Shown here piece after piece: positions 26,158 through 34,092 of a stretch of DNA of 64,000 nt. A program made the translations under genes and the position numbers. The number at the start of each line of letters is the position of its first letter. Position 1 is the first letter of the stretch. The notes below the pieces were generated by a model. That model did not search any database, was not told the origin of the DNA, and saw only the letters and a list, made by a program, of their open reading frames with translations. Source of the DNA: Chloroflexota bacterium (lineage in GTDB: Bacteria > Chloroflexota > Anaerolineae > Anaerolineales > Anaerolineaceae); assembly GCA_012517865.1 (NCBI GenBank), contig JAAYUC010000001.1:62001-126000 (forward strand), given 5' to 3'.

Positions 26158-27573
26158 TTAATCGGCAGTGGTGTCGTCTTCAGCAACCTGCGGTTGGGGT
26201 TCTGTCTCTGCTTCCGCTTCTGTTGGCTTTGGCGGAATAGATTCAGGGCTGGCAATGGTGCGCAGCTGCATGCGAATAGCATTTTCCAGAGCCCGATTGG
26301 CCGCTTCCATTGAAATCGCGTTGGCGAATTTCTTCTCTCCAAGCTCTTTCTGAACTTCCTGGAGCTCGCCGCTCATGATGAGCTCGTTGATGATTGTAGA
26401 AATCTGTTTCTCGAGCGTTTCATTACTGATTTTTATATCAAATTTTTTGCTCAAGGCTTCCATAACCAGCGAGCGTTCCAGGCGGTTAATTGCGGTCGGG
26501 GTGACTTCTTGCTTGATAAATTCTTCTCTTTCAAGCTTGCGCATCTTCAGGTAGACATTGAGGTCAAGATTCCGATGGGAAAGCTCGTGCTCGAAACGAT
26601 GCAAAACCTGTTCTTCTTCTTCCTTCAGCATCTGAGGAGGATATTTTATCTTGGCGTCTTTCCGAACACGATCGACCAGACCAAGATAGTACTTATCTTC
26701 ATATTCCGCGGTCGATTCAGCCTTCAGCCGCTCCATAACGGCCGCTCTCAGCTCCTCAACACTTTTGAAATTCCCCATCTCGGTGAGGAAATTTTCATCA
26801 ATTTCAGGCAGCTGCATTGCCTTGACGGACTGGATATTAATAGTGAAACGGACTTTTTTACCGCGCAGTTCTTCATCAGCCGCGTCTTCAGGGAATTCAT
26901 GGATGATAACGGCGTTTTCGCCGGCTTTGTATCCAAGCAGAGACCGCGCAAAACCTTGGAACGGCCATTCAGTTTCACGCTGTTCAGCTTCTGTCGGAAT
27001 GAGCACCTGCTGGGGCGCTGCTTTAATTAAATCCGGGTTTTCACCCTCTGCGGGTTCCAGGTTGACCGCTTCAAGGGTAACATAAAGCAGGTTGCCTTCC
27101 GCGGCAGGTGTCTCAAGGGGAACAATCGTGCTCGCGTTCTGTCGAGCGCGCAAGATAAAGTCGTCAATTTGCTGCTCGCTTACTTCCGGAAGAACGTAAC
27201 TCTCCCTAAGGCTTTCAACATCGCCCAGCTCTACTTCGGGTTCCAACGGAATTGTGAAGAGGAAGATCGGAGGGTTTTCGCTCTTGATTTCGTCCAAATT
27301 GCCCGGTCCATAAGGCTTTACCTGTGCTTCCTCGAGCACCTCCGGATAAACCTTATCCAGAAGCAGTTCTATGGCTTCCTCTTTGATGCTTGCTTCGCCA
27401 ACGTGGCTGAGCACCATCGCGTAAGGCGCCTTGCCCGGTCGAAACCCTGGGATGCGGGTGCGCTGGGATATTTTTCGAGCTGCTTTGTGCATGTACTGCT
27501 CAAAAAGCTCAGGCTCAAATTCCGCGGTAATCCTAACCTGATGATCGTCTGTAAACTCTTTTTGTAATTTCAA
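26158..27573 (-). CDS. tig: Trigger factor
   Basis: Start placed at TTG 27573 (preceded by GAGAGG, 8 nt): the longer frame to 27642 would run into tRNA-Leu, and family homology starts here (KLQKEFTDDHQVRITAEFEP). 471 residues. The ribosome-binding loop GFRPGKAPY is near residue 40; a central FKBP-like domain and a long helical C-terminal domain follow, ending in an acidic Glu-rich tail. It is the first chaperone for nascent chains and a prolyl isomerase. Located 30 bp after tRNA-Leu on the same strand. Confidence 0.95.
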   Translation of the reverse strand: MKLQKEFTDDHQVRITAEFEPELFEQYMHKAARKISQRTRIPGFRPGKAPYAMVLSHVGEASIKEEAIELLLDKVYPEVLEEAQVKPYGPGNLDEIKSENPPIFLFTIPLEPEVELGDVESLRESYVLPEVSEQQIDDFILRARQNASTIVPLETPAAEGNLLYVTLEAVNLEPAEGENPDLIKAAPQQVLIPTEAEQRETEWPFQGFARSLLGYKAGENAVIIHEFPEDAADEELRGKKVRFTINIQSVKAMQLPEIDENFLTEMGNFKSVEELRAAVMERLKAESTAEYEDKYYLGLVDRVRKDAKIKYPPQMLKEEEEQVLHRFEHELSHRNLDLNVYLKMRKLEREEFIKQEVTPTAINRLERSLVMEALSKKFDIKISNETLEKQISTIINELIMSGELQEVQKELGEKKFANAISMEAANRALENAIRMQLRTIASPESIPPKPTEAEAETEPQPQVAEDDTTAD

Positions 27574-27603
27574 AATATACCTCTCGTTAGTTAAAAAATG
27601 CTG

Positions 27604-27685
27604 TGGGGAAAGAGAGGCTCGAACTCTCACGCCTTGCGGCACATGATCCTAAGTCATGCCTGTCTGCCAATTCCAGCACTTCCCC
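27604..27685 (-). tRNA. tRNA-Leu (anticodon UAG)
   Basis: Minus strand 82 nt class II tRNA: acceptor GGGGAAG / TTTCCCC, anticodon stem CATGA/TCATG with loop CTTAGGA (UAG), variable arm TGCCGCAAGGCG, T arm GAGAG TTCGAGC CTCTC, discriminator A. CCA not encoded. Decodes CUA and likely all CUN. Confidence 0.95.
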
Positions 27686-27906
27686 TCGAACTGAAAATTA
27701 TAAGCGAGAGAGGAAGTCAAGTCAACAAATGGACAACCAGAAGAACTCGCAGGTGGAAAATGAAGACCGAAAAATGCGTATAGACATATTACCTTAGTAA
27801 AAAACAATTAAAGCTGCACCTCGAATCAAAACCAAACAACATGTGCCCATCACTTGCCCAATACCAAGCCCAGCGGCATTTACCGAATGTTTGTAGCTCT
27901 ATCTCA

Positions 27907-30408
27907 CTATCTGGTCAGGTAAGGCAAGAACACGCTGTTGCCGCTTACAAAAACATGCGTAAAAGACGGAACGGAGATAAATCCTGCCGCGTCTGTCACA
28001 ACCAATGAGAATGTCAGCGTTGCCGTTTGCCAAGGGGCAACATATGAGGGCGCAGCTGTATTCGCGTTTTGCAGCAGGACGGTTGGGCCGCTTACCTGGG
28101 TCCAGGCATACGTCAATGGATAATTCCCATCGGGATCCATGCTGGCAGAGCCGTCCAGCGTCACATTAGAAAGCATGCTCACGGTTTGGTCTGGACCGGC
28201 ATTCGCGATTGGAATTTGGTTCGCAACCACATTAATTGTGACTGAGTCGGGACCCGAACCCTGCCCGAGGCTGTCTGTCACATGCAAATTAAAGGTCAGC
28301 GTGCACGGTGAAGGCGGCGCAATGAAATTTGGATTTACAGCGTTTGGATTGCTGAGAACCACGCCGGGGCCGCTGGTTTGCAGCCATGAATAGATAAGCG
28401 GGAGATTCCCATCCGGATCATAGCTGGCGCTTCCATCAAGAATTACTGAGGCATTAATACTCACAAATTGGTCCGGACCCGCGTCAGCAATGGGAGGTGT
28501 GTTTAGCACGGTCACATTGACATAATCCGGGTTGGATATTCCGCCGGCGCTGTCGCTAATAACCAGCTGGAAGGTCAGAATGCATGGGCTGGAGGGCGCG
28601 GAAAAGGATGGATTAACGGACCCGGGATTGCTTAATGAGACTGCCGGTCCTGCCACCTGGCTCCAGAGGTAAGTCAGCGGATAATTGCCGTCAGGGTCGT
28701 AACTGCCGCTGCCGTCCAGCGTCACCAGGACCATTGTGAAAAGCACCTGGTCGGGTCCCGCGTTGGCAACCGGCATTTGATTGGTCGAACCGGTATAACT
28801 GAGCGTCGCCGTCATGTTCGAGCCGCTGTTGCTGATGCTTGTCGCAGAAGCGTAACTATCAGCGCCAGAATAAAGCCGGCTGTTCGGGGAGGAGTTGTAA
28901 TCAAAAGTGCGGTTGTTTGTCACCCCGGGATAAGGATCGCCGTTATCACCGCGTTCAGCATCATAGGAATCGCCTTGCATAAGCTCGTCCAGGCCGTCGG
29001 CTTGTATAAATTTCATCAATGGGTGGTATTCATTCGCGTTGGCATTGTTATAAAAAGTCACCCCCTCATCAATGTGCAGAATATTGAGTCCCGCGCCTGG
29101 CAGAGCCGCGTCGTAGCCCGTGAGCTGACGGTTTTCCACCAGAAAGTACTCCCCGGAACCAGAATGCTGCATCCATTCCCAGTCAATGCCGCCCGGATTG
29201 GGACGCAGCAGATACGCAGAGGCGTTGGTTTCCGCCAGGGGGATCGATACGCTGCTGATCGTACCAGTTATTGCCGTGGGGGTGATCCACCCCTGATACC
29301 ATTTCAACCAGGCGTCCGGAAATGCAGGAGTGCTGCCCGGATAGCTTCCACTGAGGTAATTCCAGCTTCCGGAACCCATGACAGACCACTGCCCGACGCC
29401 GTCCGACGAGCCGTCTGTATCATAAAGATCCGGCCAGGTGAGGTCGTGCCCCAGTTCGTGGACGATAATGCCCATTGTAGCCATATGGTCCTGATGGATT
29501 TCCCCCACCTGGGCGTACCCGCCGTTGTGATTGGGATCTCCAATAATTTTCCCATCCAACGTAGGCGGCGTCGTGTCATAAAAGTAATAGCGGTGCGCCC
29601 AAATACTGGGGGAGTTATTGGAGTAGGAACGTTCATAACCCGCCACGACCACAATCAGGTGCAGTTCATTAAGCGAAATGCAACCGTCTGCGTTGCTGTC
29701 AAAATTCGCAAAATTTACATAAGAATCAGCTGCTATCAGGGCATTTTTTGTAATCAGTTGATTGGCGACTGACCAGCTATTGCCGGTATTCGGATGGGTA
29801 TACCCGAGATTCAGCCAGCCTATAACCCCGTCGTTAGCGGTTCCGTAAGATTCTGCTGCCGCATTAAGACTGAGCTGATTAAACGATGAATCCAGATAAT
29901 AATCCCGCACGCTGTTGCTGCTGGCGCTGAAAACAAGCGAGGCAAAACTTGATGCAGTGTATATACCTGAACGGTCGGAAAAACTGGCAAGCAGAACGAG
30001 TGTTGGCTGCGTGCCGATATTCTGGGCGTTCAGCCCGACATTCTCAATTTGTGGATAGGTTGGGATGAACGAAGGGCGCAGGTGCTTCGGTATTCCCTGC
30101 GGCACGGAGAGATTTGCGGGAATGTACAGCCCTTTTACCCGTGCCGGAACCAACTCCCCGGCCTCCGAGAGCTGAGCATACACCCACCACCCGGATGGCA
30201 ACTGCAGGACGGCGTACCCCTCCAGAGTGTCATAACCGTTGGCCCATTCATCACCCCACTGGCGCGCCGCAAAGGTTGTGCCATCCGGTTGTTCCAACAC
30301 CTGCTCCACCGGAGCCGCAGGTGAAGCAGACGCGGACTCGATTGGGAAAAGAGCGATGAGCGCGCAGAGAACGATGCCGACACATACGCAGACAACAGTT
30401 CTGTTCAT
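27907..30408 (-). CDS. Secreted M6-family metalloprotease with three PKD-like repeats
   Basis: 833 residues. Signal peptide VCVGIVLCALIALFPIESASA at the N-terminus. The catalytic zinc motif HELGH is near residue 318 (IIVHELGHDLTWPDLYD), followed by a WSVMGSGSW Met-turn-like stretch; this matches the immune-inhibitor-A (M6) family. An EF-hand-like FDSNADGCISLNEL lies near residue 240. From about residue 545 three near-identical modules of about 93 residues begin ANAGPDQ and hold SYDPDGNYPLTY: PKD/REJ-type beta-sandwiches. The protein ends NSVFLPYLTR. Role: degradation of extracellular protein. Single gene. Confidence 0.9.
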   Translation of the reverse strand: MNRTVVCVCVGIVLCALIALFPIESASASPAAPVEQVLEQPDGTTFAARQWGDEWANGYDTLEGYAVLQLPSGWWVYAQLSEAGELVPARVKGLYIPANLSVPQGIPKHLRPSFIPTYPQIENVGLNAQNIGTQPTLVLLASFSDRSGIYTASSFASLVFSASSNSVRDYYLDSSFNQLSLNAAAESYGTANDGVIGWLNLGYTHPNTGNSWSVANQLITKNALIAADSYVNFANFDSNADGCISLNELHLIVVVAGYERSYSNNSPSIWAHRYYFYDTTPPTLDGKIIGDPNHNGGYAQVGEIHQDHMATMGIIVHELGHDLTWPDLYDTDGSSDGVGQWSVMGSGSWNYLSGSYPGSTPAFPDAWLKWYQGWITPTAITGTISSVSIPLAETNASAYLLRPNPGGIDWEWMQHSGSGEYFLVENRQLTGYDAALPGAGLNILHIDEGVTFYNNANANEYHPLMKFIQADGLDELMQGDSYDAERGDNGDPYPGVTNNRTFDYNSSPNSRLYSGADSYASATSISNSGSNMTATLSYTGSTNQMPVANAGPDQVLFTMVLVTLDGSGSYDPDGNYPLTYLWSQVAGPAVSLSNPGSVNPSFSAPSSPCILTFQLVISDSAGGISNPDYVNVTVLNTPPIADAGPDQFVSINASVILDGSASYDPDGNLPLIYSWLQTSGPGVVLSNPNAVNPNFIAPPSPCTLTFNLHVTDSLGQGSGPDSVTINVVANQIPIANAGPDQTVSMLSNVTLDGSASMDPDGNYPLTYAWTQVSGPTVLLQNANTAAPSYVAPWQTATLTFSLVVTDAAGFISVPSFTHVFVSGNSVFLPYLTR

Positions 30409-30718
30409 GCTTCACCTCCGAAGTTCAGAATATCAAAGAACAAAGCAATCGGATTTAGGCCAATCCTGGCAGGGATTTTGATTCTCCCCGCCAACGTGGA
30501 ATTTTCGTACATTATCTAAATGCGGCTTCACTGAACGATGGACGACAGCCCCTGAGAGCTATGCGTGCGTCATTCTCAAGGCTGCTTATATTTTTAGTAT
30601 ATAAGAAAATTTGGAAAATCAGAAATTTCGTGCGCGTATCGAAATCCCAAACCACTTTTTTTCAGCAGGCCGCATAAACGGTTTGCCATCTTCATTCAGA
30701 GCGAAGCGCAAGGTGGCC
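30409..30718. other. Gene-free stretch with an AT-rich inverted repeat
   Basis: 310 bp between the M6 peptidase start and the polB-like stop. No convincing gene on either strand. It contains CTTATAT-N7-ATATAAG (30585-30605), which may belong to the leftward peptidase promoter region. No clear terminator for the polB cassette was found here. Confidence 0.5.
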
Positions 30719-32956
30719 TTAAACCACGGCTAAATCGAAAGCCTGGACTGGGAGCGGCAGCTGGATGCCGCCTTTCAGCGTCCATTCCATCAGTACCTCC
30801 GGGGCAATGCCAAACGGCAGCAGCACGCTCCCTCCGGCTTTTGCCAGCAATTCCATGTATTTGCGCAGGTCCAACGAATGCGGGTCGACTTTTCCGCTCA
30901 ATTCCCAGGCGCGCACGTCCGGTTCGCCCTGCATAAACAGAAAACGCACGCGCTGGCCGGGGCGGACTTGCATGCCGGCTTTGACCAGCTGCCGCGCCGC
31001 GCGCACGGCCGCGGTCGCGCTTTTGTACGCTTCGAGCGCGTAGCTGACTTTGCCGTTGATTACCAGCAATTCCAGCGGGACGCGCCCCGCTTTTAAGGCT
31101 GCCAGCGCGTCCTGGTAAACCTCAAAGGCAGCGTTAAGCGCCTGGGGGAGTTCCGAGCGGTTCCTTGCCTGCCCAAGCCGCGCAATCATCTCGGTTTGCA
31201 CCTGCCCAATCCAGCGCGGGGTATCCCTGCGGCGGGCTTCCAGGCCGCGGACTTTGATTTCCCCGCTCTGGAACACGCCAAAATAGCGGTTGGCAATCGG
31301 GATGCGCGCGTCCATTTTGGAGGGAAGAAAAGCAACCCAGCGGAAAACCCCATCCAGAGCAATGGCAAGTCCGGTGCGGTTCACAATTTTATGCATCACT
31401 TCCTCAAAATGCTCTGGTTTGCTGCAGCCTTTCTTTTTGAGCCAGAGCGCGTCCACGTACATCTGCAGCACTTCAAAACCTTCTTCCTCAGCCACCTCCT
31501 TGGCGAGCATCAGCACCTCGCGTCCGCCCCTGGTCACCGCTTCGTGCGCTTCAATGCGTCCGTAGCGGGCGTTTTTGTAGCCAAGAAAGCCAAAACAAAC
31601 CACCAGCAGCCACTTAAGCGCCGATGAGCGCGCTTTGAGCATCTTTGCCATGGGATGGTCCGGCGGATACGAACGTGTTTTAGCCTTCAGCGCCACGCGT
31701 TTTTCGTAAATTGGTTTGAGCGTGAGCGGAACCACGCCCAGTTCCTCACTGGCGGGTGTCAGCACATCCGGGAGAGGAACTTCCGGCGAGATGTTTCCGC
31801 GGATAATTACCGCGGGATACATAGAAACAAAATCTACCTCGGCTACATCGCTGTGCAGCCCCAGCTTGGGCTGGTAAATCATTCCGCCGCGGTCTGACTG
31901 GATAAGCTGCATACCGCTCTTAAATTCTTCCACCTGGCGTTTCTGGTAGGGCACCAGAATATCCTTTTGCAGCGCGGTGATGACCTGCATAGCGGAGATG
32001 CCCTGACCAGGCGAGACGCGCGCCGCTTTCTCGATTGGCAGGGTGGTCACACGCGCCATTTCCAGCGTGCCTGCCAGGCTGTAATCCGACCACATCATCG
32101 CAGATTTGCGGTCAATATGGCAGCGCCCGAACAGATGCGCCTCTTCCGGGCGGTAAATGATGTGTCCGTAAGAAAAATAAGTGATTTCTTTCTGCCAGCG
32201 CACAGGGCGGCTGTCATCACGGTTAAGCTTCAGAGTGACCTGATGCTCTTCCATCTGCTTTAAGAGGAAAGGCAGCAGCCAGCTGTCGCCCCAGTCGGTG
32301 ATGAGAATATCGGGGTCGTAGTCCAGCAGCGCAGCGTTCAGGGTGGATAAAAAAGCGCCGTCCGGCGTGAGCGGCAGAGTCTGACTGAAGCGGTCCGAGC
32401 GCATGGCAAGCGCGCGCACCGACCCGTGCGCGGGGTCAACATCCGGAACCAACTCCATCACGCGCAGTGGTGGGAGCGCCGGCATCAAATCCCAGCGGCT
32501 GTTGAGCACGGAAATGGATTGGATGCGGTTCTGGGCGTCCGCCTCAAGCTCGCACAGCGCCAGCGGAAACGCGCCGTACCGACTGATATAACGCGTGCTG
32601 ATGGTGACATCCGAGTCGTACCAGGTAAGGTCCTGGAATTCCTCTTCGAGCTGGCGGAACAACGCGGCCTGATGCGCCGGGGTGTCAACGTCGATGCGCA
32701 GCACGGTTACAGGGTCCGCCGCAAACACATCCTGCTTTTGCTGGCGCGCAAGCGCGGTTACGCACGCCTCTTTGCGCAGCCGCTTCCACAGTTGGCGCAG
32801 CTGCTCCTGCGGGCCGGCGGCGTAAAACGCCACGGGAAACGCCTGTGTGAAACACAGCCGGCGGTCGTCCGTTTCCGAGATAAACCACAGCGTCAGGCCG
32901 TCCTGTTGATTCAGGTACAGGTCGAGCAGCCAGCCGCGGAAGCTTGTGTTGGTCAC
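30719..32956 (-). CDS. Divergent family-B DNA polymerase-like protein, likely inactivated (PolB2-like)
   Basis: 745 residues, GTG start that overlaps the upstream stop (GTGA). Polymerase motif A is DFVSMYPA (D375), motif B is K448-WLLVVCFGFLGYKNARYG, and motif C is MYVDALWL (D502, A503, L504) instead of YxDTDS, so the second catalytic Asp is missing. The exonuclease half is also degenerate: the second Exo block reads YDPDILITDWGDSW without the usual GxN..FD. This recalls the archaeal/bacterial PolB2 group, noted for damaged catalytic motifs. Last gene of a three-gene unit with a LexA-like promoter. Likely a structural, weak or specialised polymerase in DNA-damage tolerance. The DNA looks GC-richer than the flanks. 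Confidence 0.82.
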   Translation of the reverse strand: MTNTSFRGWLLDLYLNQQDGLTLWFISETDDRRLCFTQAFPVAFYAAGPQEQLRQLWKRLRKEACVTALARQQKQDVFAADPVTVLRIDVDTPAHQAALFRQLEEEFQDLTWYDSDVTISTRYISRYGAFPLALCELEADAQNRIQSISVLNSRWDLMPALPPLRVMELVPDVDPAHGSVRALAMRSDRFSQTLPLTPDGAFLSTLNAALLDYDPDILITDWGDSWLLPFLLKQMEEHQVTLKLNRDDSRPVRWQKEITYFSYGHIIYRPEEAHLFGRCHIDRKSAMMWSDYSLAGTLEMARVTTLPIEKAARVSPGQGISAMQVITALQKDILVPYQKRQVEEFKSGMQLIQSDRGGMIYQPKLGLHSDVAEVDFVSMYPAVIIRGNISPEVPLPDVLTPASEELGVVPLTLKPIYEKRVALKAKTRSYPPDHPMAKMLKARSSALKWLLVVCFGFLGYKNARYGRIEAHEAVTRGGREVLMLAKEVAEEEGFEVLQMYVDALWLKKKGCSKPEHFEEVMHKIVNRTGLAIALDGVFRWVAFLPSKMDARIPIANRYFGVFQSGEIKVRGLEARRRDTPRWIGQVQTEMIARLGQARNRSELPQALNAAFEVYQDALAALKAGRVPLELLVINGKVSYALEAYKSATAAVRAARQLVKAGMQVRPGQRVRFLFMQGEPDVRAWELSGKVDPHSLDLRKYMELLAKAGGSVLLPFGIAPEVLMEWTLKGGIQLPLPVQAFDLAVV

Positions 32957-33372
32957 GGCGCCTCTTCAAAGTCGGTATACGCGGCAGACGCGAGCGGTTC
33001 CTCCGCTTCTTCCAGCATTGCCGCGCTCGGGGACGCTTCCGGGGATAAAACTGCCAGGGTTTCATTGAGCAGCGTGAGAAAACGCGCCTCTTTTCCGCTG
33101 TCCAGTTTTACGCTGGGATCCGCGCTTTCCGGAAGAATCTGCTTTTGGAGCGACTTCAGCTGCTTATACACCTCCAGCAGAATGGCAATCAGATACATAT
33201 CCAGCGGGTATAGATTGGAGGCGTACGAAGCTTCCGCCAGGTGCAGGCGGGAGAGCACCAGAAGTTCATCCAGCAGCAGCTGGTCCTCTTTGCGCAGCGC
33301 GCGCTGAAAGCGTTTGAGGGCGGCTTCTTCCTGCTGCCAGGTTTGGGTAATGGAAGCAATTGTGCGGCCCAT
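32953..33372 (-). CDS. Small helical protein of PolB cassette, 139 aa
   Basis: Start placed at ATG 33372, with AAAGG 6 nt upstream; the frame is open to 33480 but would overlap the upstream gene. About 139 residues, mostly amphipathic helices (ASITQTWQQEEAALKRFQRA; LLLDELLVLSRLHLAEASYA), with an acidic tail. No family recognised. Tightly packed: 11 bp after the RecA-like stop, and its TGA overlaps the polymerase GTG. By position it is a candidate bridging or adaptor subunit between the RecA-like and polymerase-like proteins. Confidence 0.65.
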   Translation of the reverse strand: MGRTIASITQTWQQEEAALKRFQRALRKEDQLLLDELLVLSRLHLAEASYASNLYPLDMYLIAILLEVYKQLKSLQKQILPESADPSVKLDSGKEARFLTLLNETLAVLSPEASPSAAMLEEAEEPLASAAYTDFEEAP

Positions 33373-33383
33373 CGGCATCCTTT

Positions 33384-33950
33384 CTAGAACAATGCCGGCT
33401 GCAGGCCGAAGCCGGCCGGCAGAGAAATGGGTTCCTCCCATACGGCGCTGGCGCTGGCGCGCAGCTGCTCCATCAGACATTCGCGCGCCGCGGATATGGG
33501 CGGAATGGGTTTGAGACTGACTAAAACCGGCGCGGCCTGGCTGAGGCGCTCCAGGCAGGCAATGCTGCGGGTAAGCAGGCGCTGACAGTCTTTCAGCTTC
33601 ACATCCTCATCCAGGAAGGTCGCCAGAAGGTCCAGAATCACCAGCGGTTCGCGCGGCGGGGCGGCAGAGACAGCTTCCAGCATGGCCAGAACCTGATAGC
33701 AGGTAAAGGCGCGCGAGAGGCGGATTCTGTTCATCACACCGACCGGGTCGCTGGTAAAAGGCCGGATCGCCCGCGCAACCGCGTACATATTGGAACGGTT
33801 GCCGCAGTCCAACAGGGTCACGCGCTGTTTCAGGGCTAATGCGGCGACCAGCTCCAGCATTTTTTCAGACATCGCGTGGCTGCCAATAACCAGCAGCAAC
33901 TGCGGCGGCAGGGGGTGGGAGAAGGGGAGTAACGCGGCGTCTGTTCTCAT
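33384..33950 (-). CDS. RecA/RadA-like ATPase paralog lacking Walker A
   Basis: 188 residues. The fold order resembles the RecA core: a strand VIGSHAMSEK where Walker A should be (no GxxxxGKT), TLLDCGNRSNMYAVARAI, then NRIRLSRAFTCYQVLAML, much like the RadA/Rad51 segment around ARAFNSDHQ, and a Walker-B-like LVILDLLATFLDE. Similar in idea to ImuA and SulA-like RecA relatives that do not hydrolyse ATP. First gene of the cassette; -10 TATAAT ends 6 nt before the ATG, so translation is probably leaderless. Family assignment rests on pattern, not on a search. Confidence 0.65.
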   Translation of the reverse strand: MRTDAALLPFSHPLPPQLLLVIGSHAMSEKMLELVAALALKQRVTLLDCGNRSNMYAVARAIRPFTSDPVGVMNRIRLSRAFTCYQVLAMLEAVSAAPPREPLVILDLLATFLDEDVKLKDCQRLLTRSIACLERLSQAAPVLVSLKPIPPISAARECLMEQLRASASAVWEEPISLPAGFGLQPALF

Positions 33951-33956
33951 ACCTCT

Positions 33957-33984
33957 ATTATATAGAATATTTGTTCTATGTCAA
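33957..33984 (-). promoter_or_regulatory. Near-consensus sigma70-type promoter of PolB cassette
   Basis: Minus strand TTGACA (33979-33984), 16 nt spacer, TATAAT (33957-33962). The ATG follows 6 nt later. Both hexamers are perfect, so the promoter should be strong unless repressed; the palindrome in its spacer offers a repressor site. Confidence 0.8.
33963..33978. promoter_or_regulatory. LexA-like operator 1, inside promoter spacer
   Basis: TAGAACAAATATTCTA (minus strand): perfect 5 bp arms TAGAA/TTCTA, filling exactly the space between -35 and -10. Compared with the Gram-positive-type SOS box GAAC-N4-GTTC it reads GAAC-AAAT-ATTC, one mismatch. Confidence 0.5.
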
Positions 33985-33993
33985 GAGATTATC

Positions 33994-34007
33994 AGAACAA
34001 TTGTGCT
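33994..34007. promoter_or_regulatory. LexA-like operator 2, upstream of promoter
   Basis: AGAACAATTGTGCT: near-perfect palindrome (6 of 7 pairs). Core GAAC-AATT-GTGC differs from GAAC-N4-GTTC by one base. Located 10 bp upstream of the -35, about 30 bp centre to centre from operator 1, so three helical turns apart. Confidence 0.5.
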
Positions 34008-34059
34008 AATTATATGCGATGATTGGCGGTTTGACAGCGCGCGGAGCAGGGGAGTTGGG

Positions 34060-34065
34060 TATAAT
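34060..34065 (+). promoter_or_regulatory. -10 element of divergent small gene
   Basis: TATAAT 27 nt before ATG 34093. A TTGACA at 34031 is 23 nt away, too far for a normal -35. The region between it and the cassette holds both LexA-like palindromes, so the two directions may share control. Confidence 0.45.
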
Positions 34066-34092
34066 TGGGCGCTAAACGACCTGTGCAGAGGA

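Noticed and set aside
28777-29772. Rightward 331-codon frame inside the M6 peptidase
   Set aside because: Antisense to a protein with clear peptidase motifs; its translation has no recognisable domain.
32426-33307. Rightward 293-codon frame across the polB-like gene
   Set aside because: Arises from high GC and biased third positions; Arg/Gln-rich and without family features.
34031-34065. TTGACA with TATAAT as a full promoter
   Set aside because: The spacer is 23 nt, too long for sigma70-type binding; only the -10 was kept.
33790-34092. Upstream extension of the divergent 138-aa gene
   Set aside because: It would overlap the RecA-like gene and both operators; TATAAT and a ribosome site support the later ATG.
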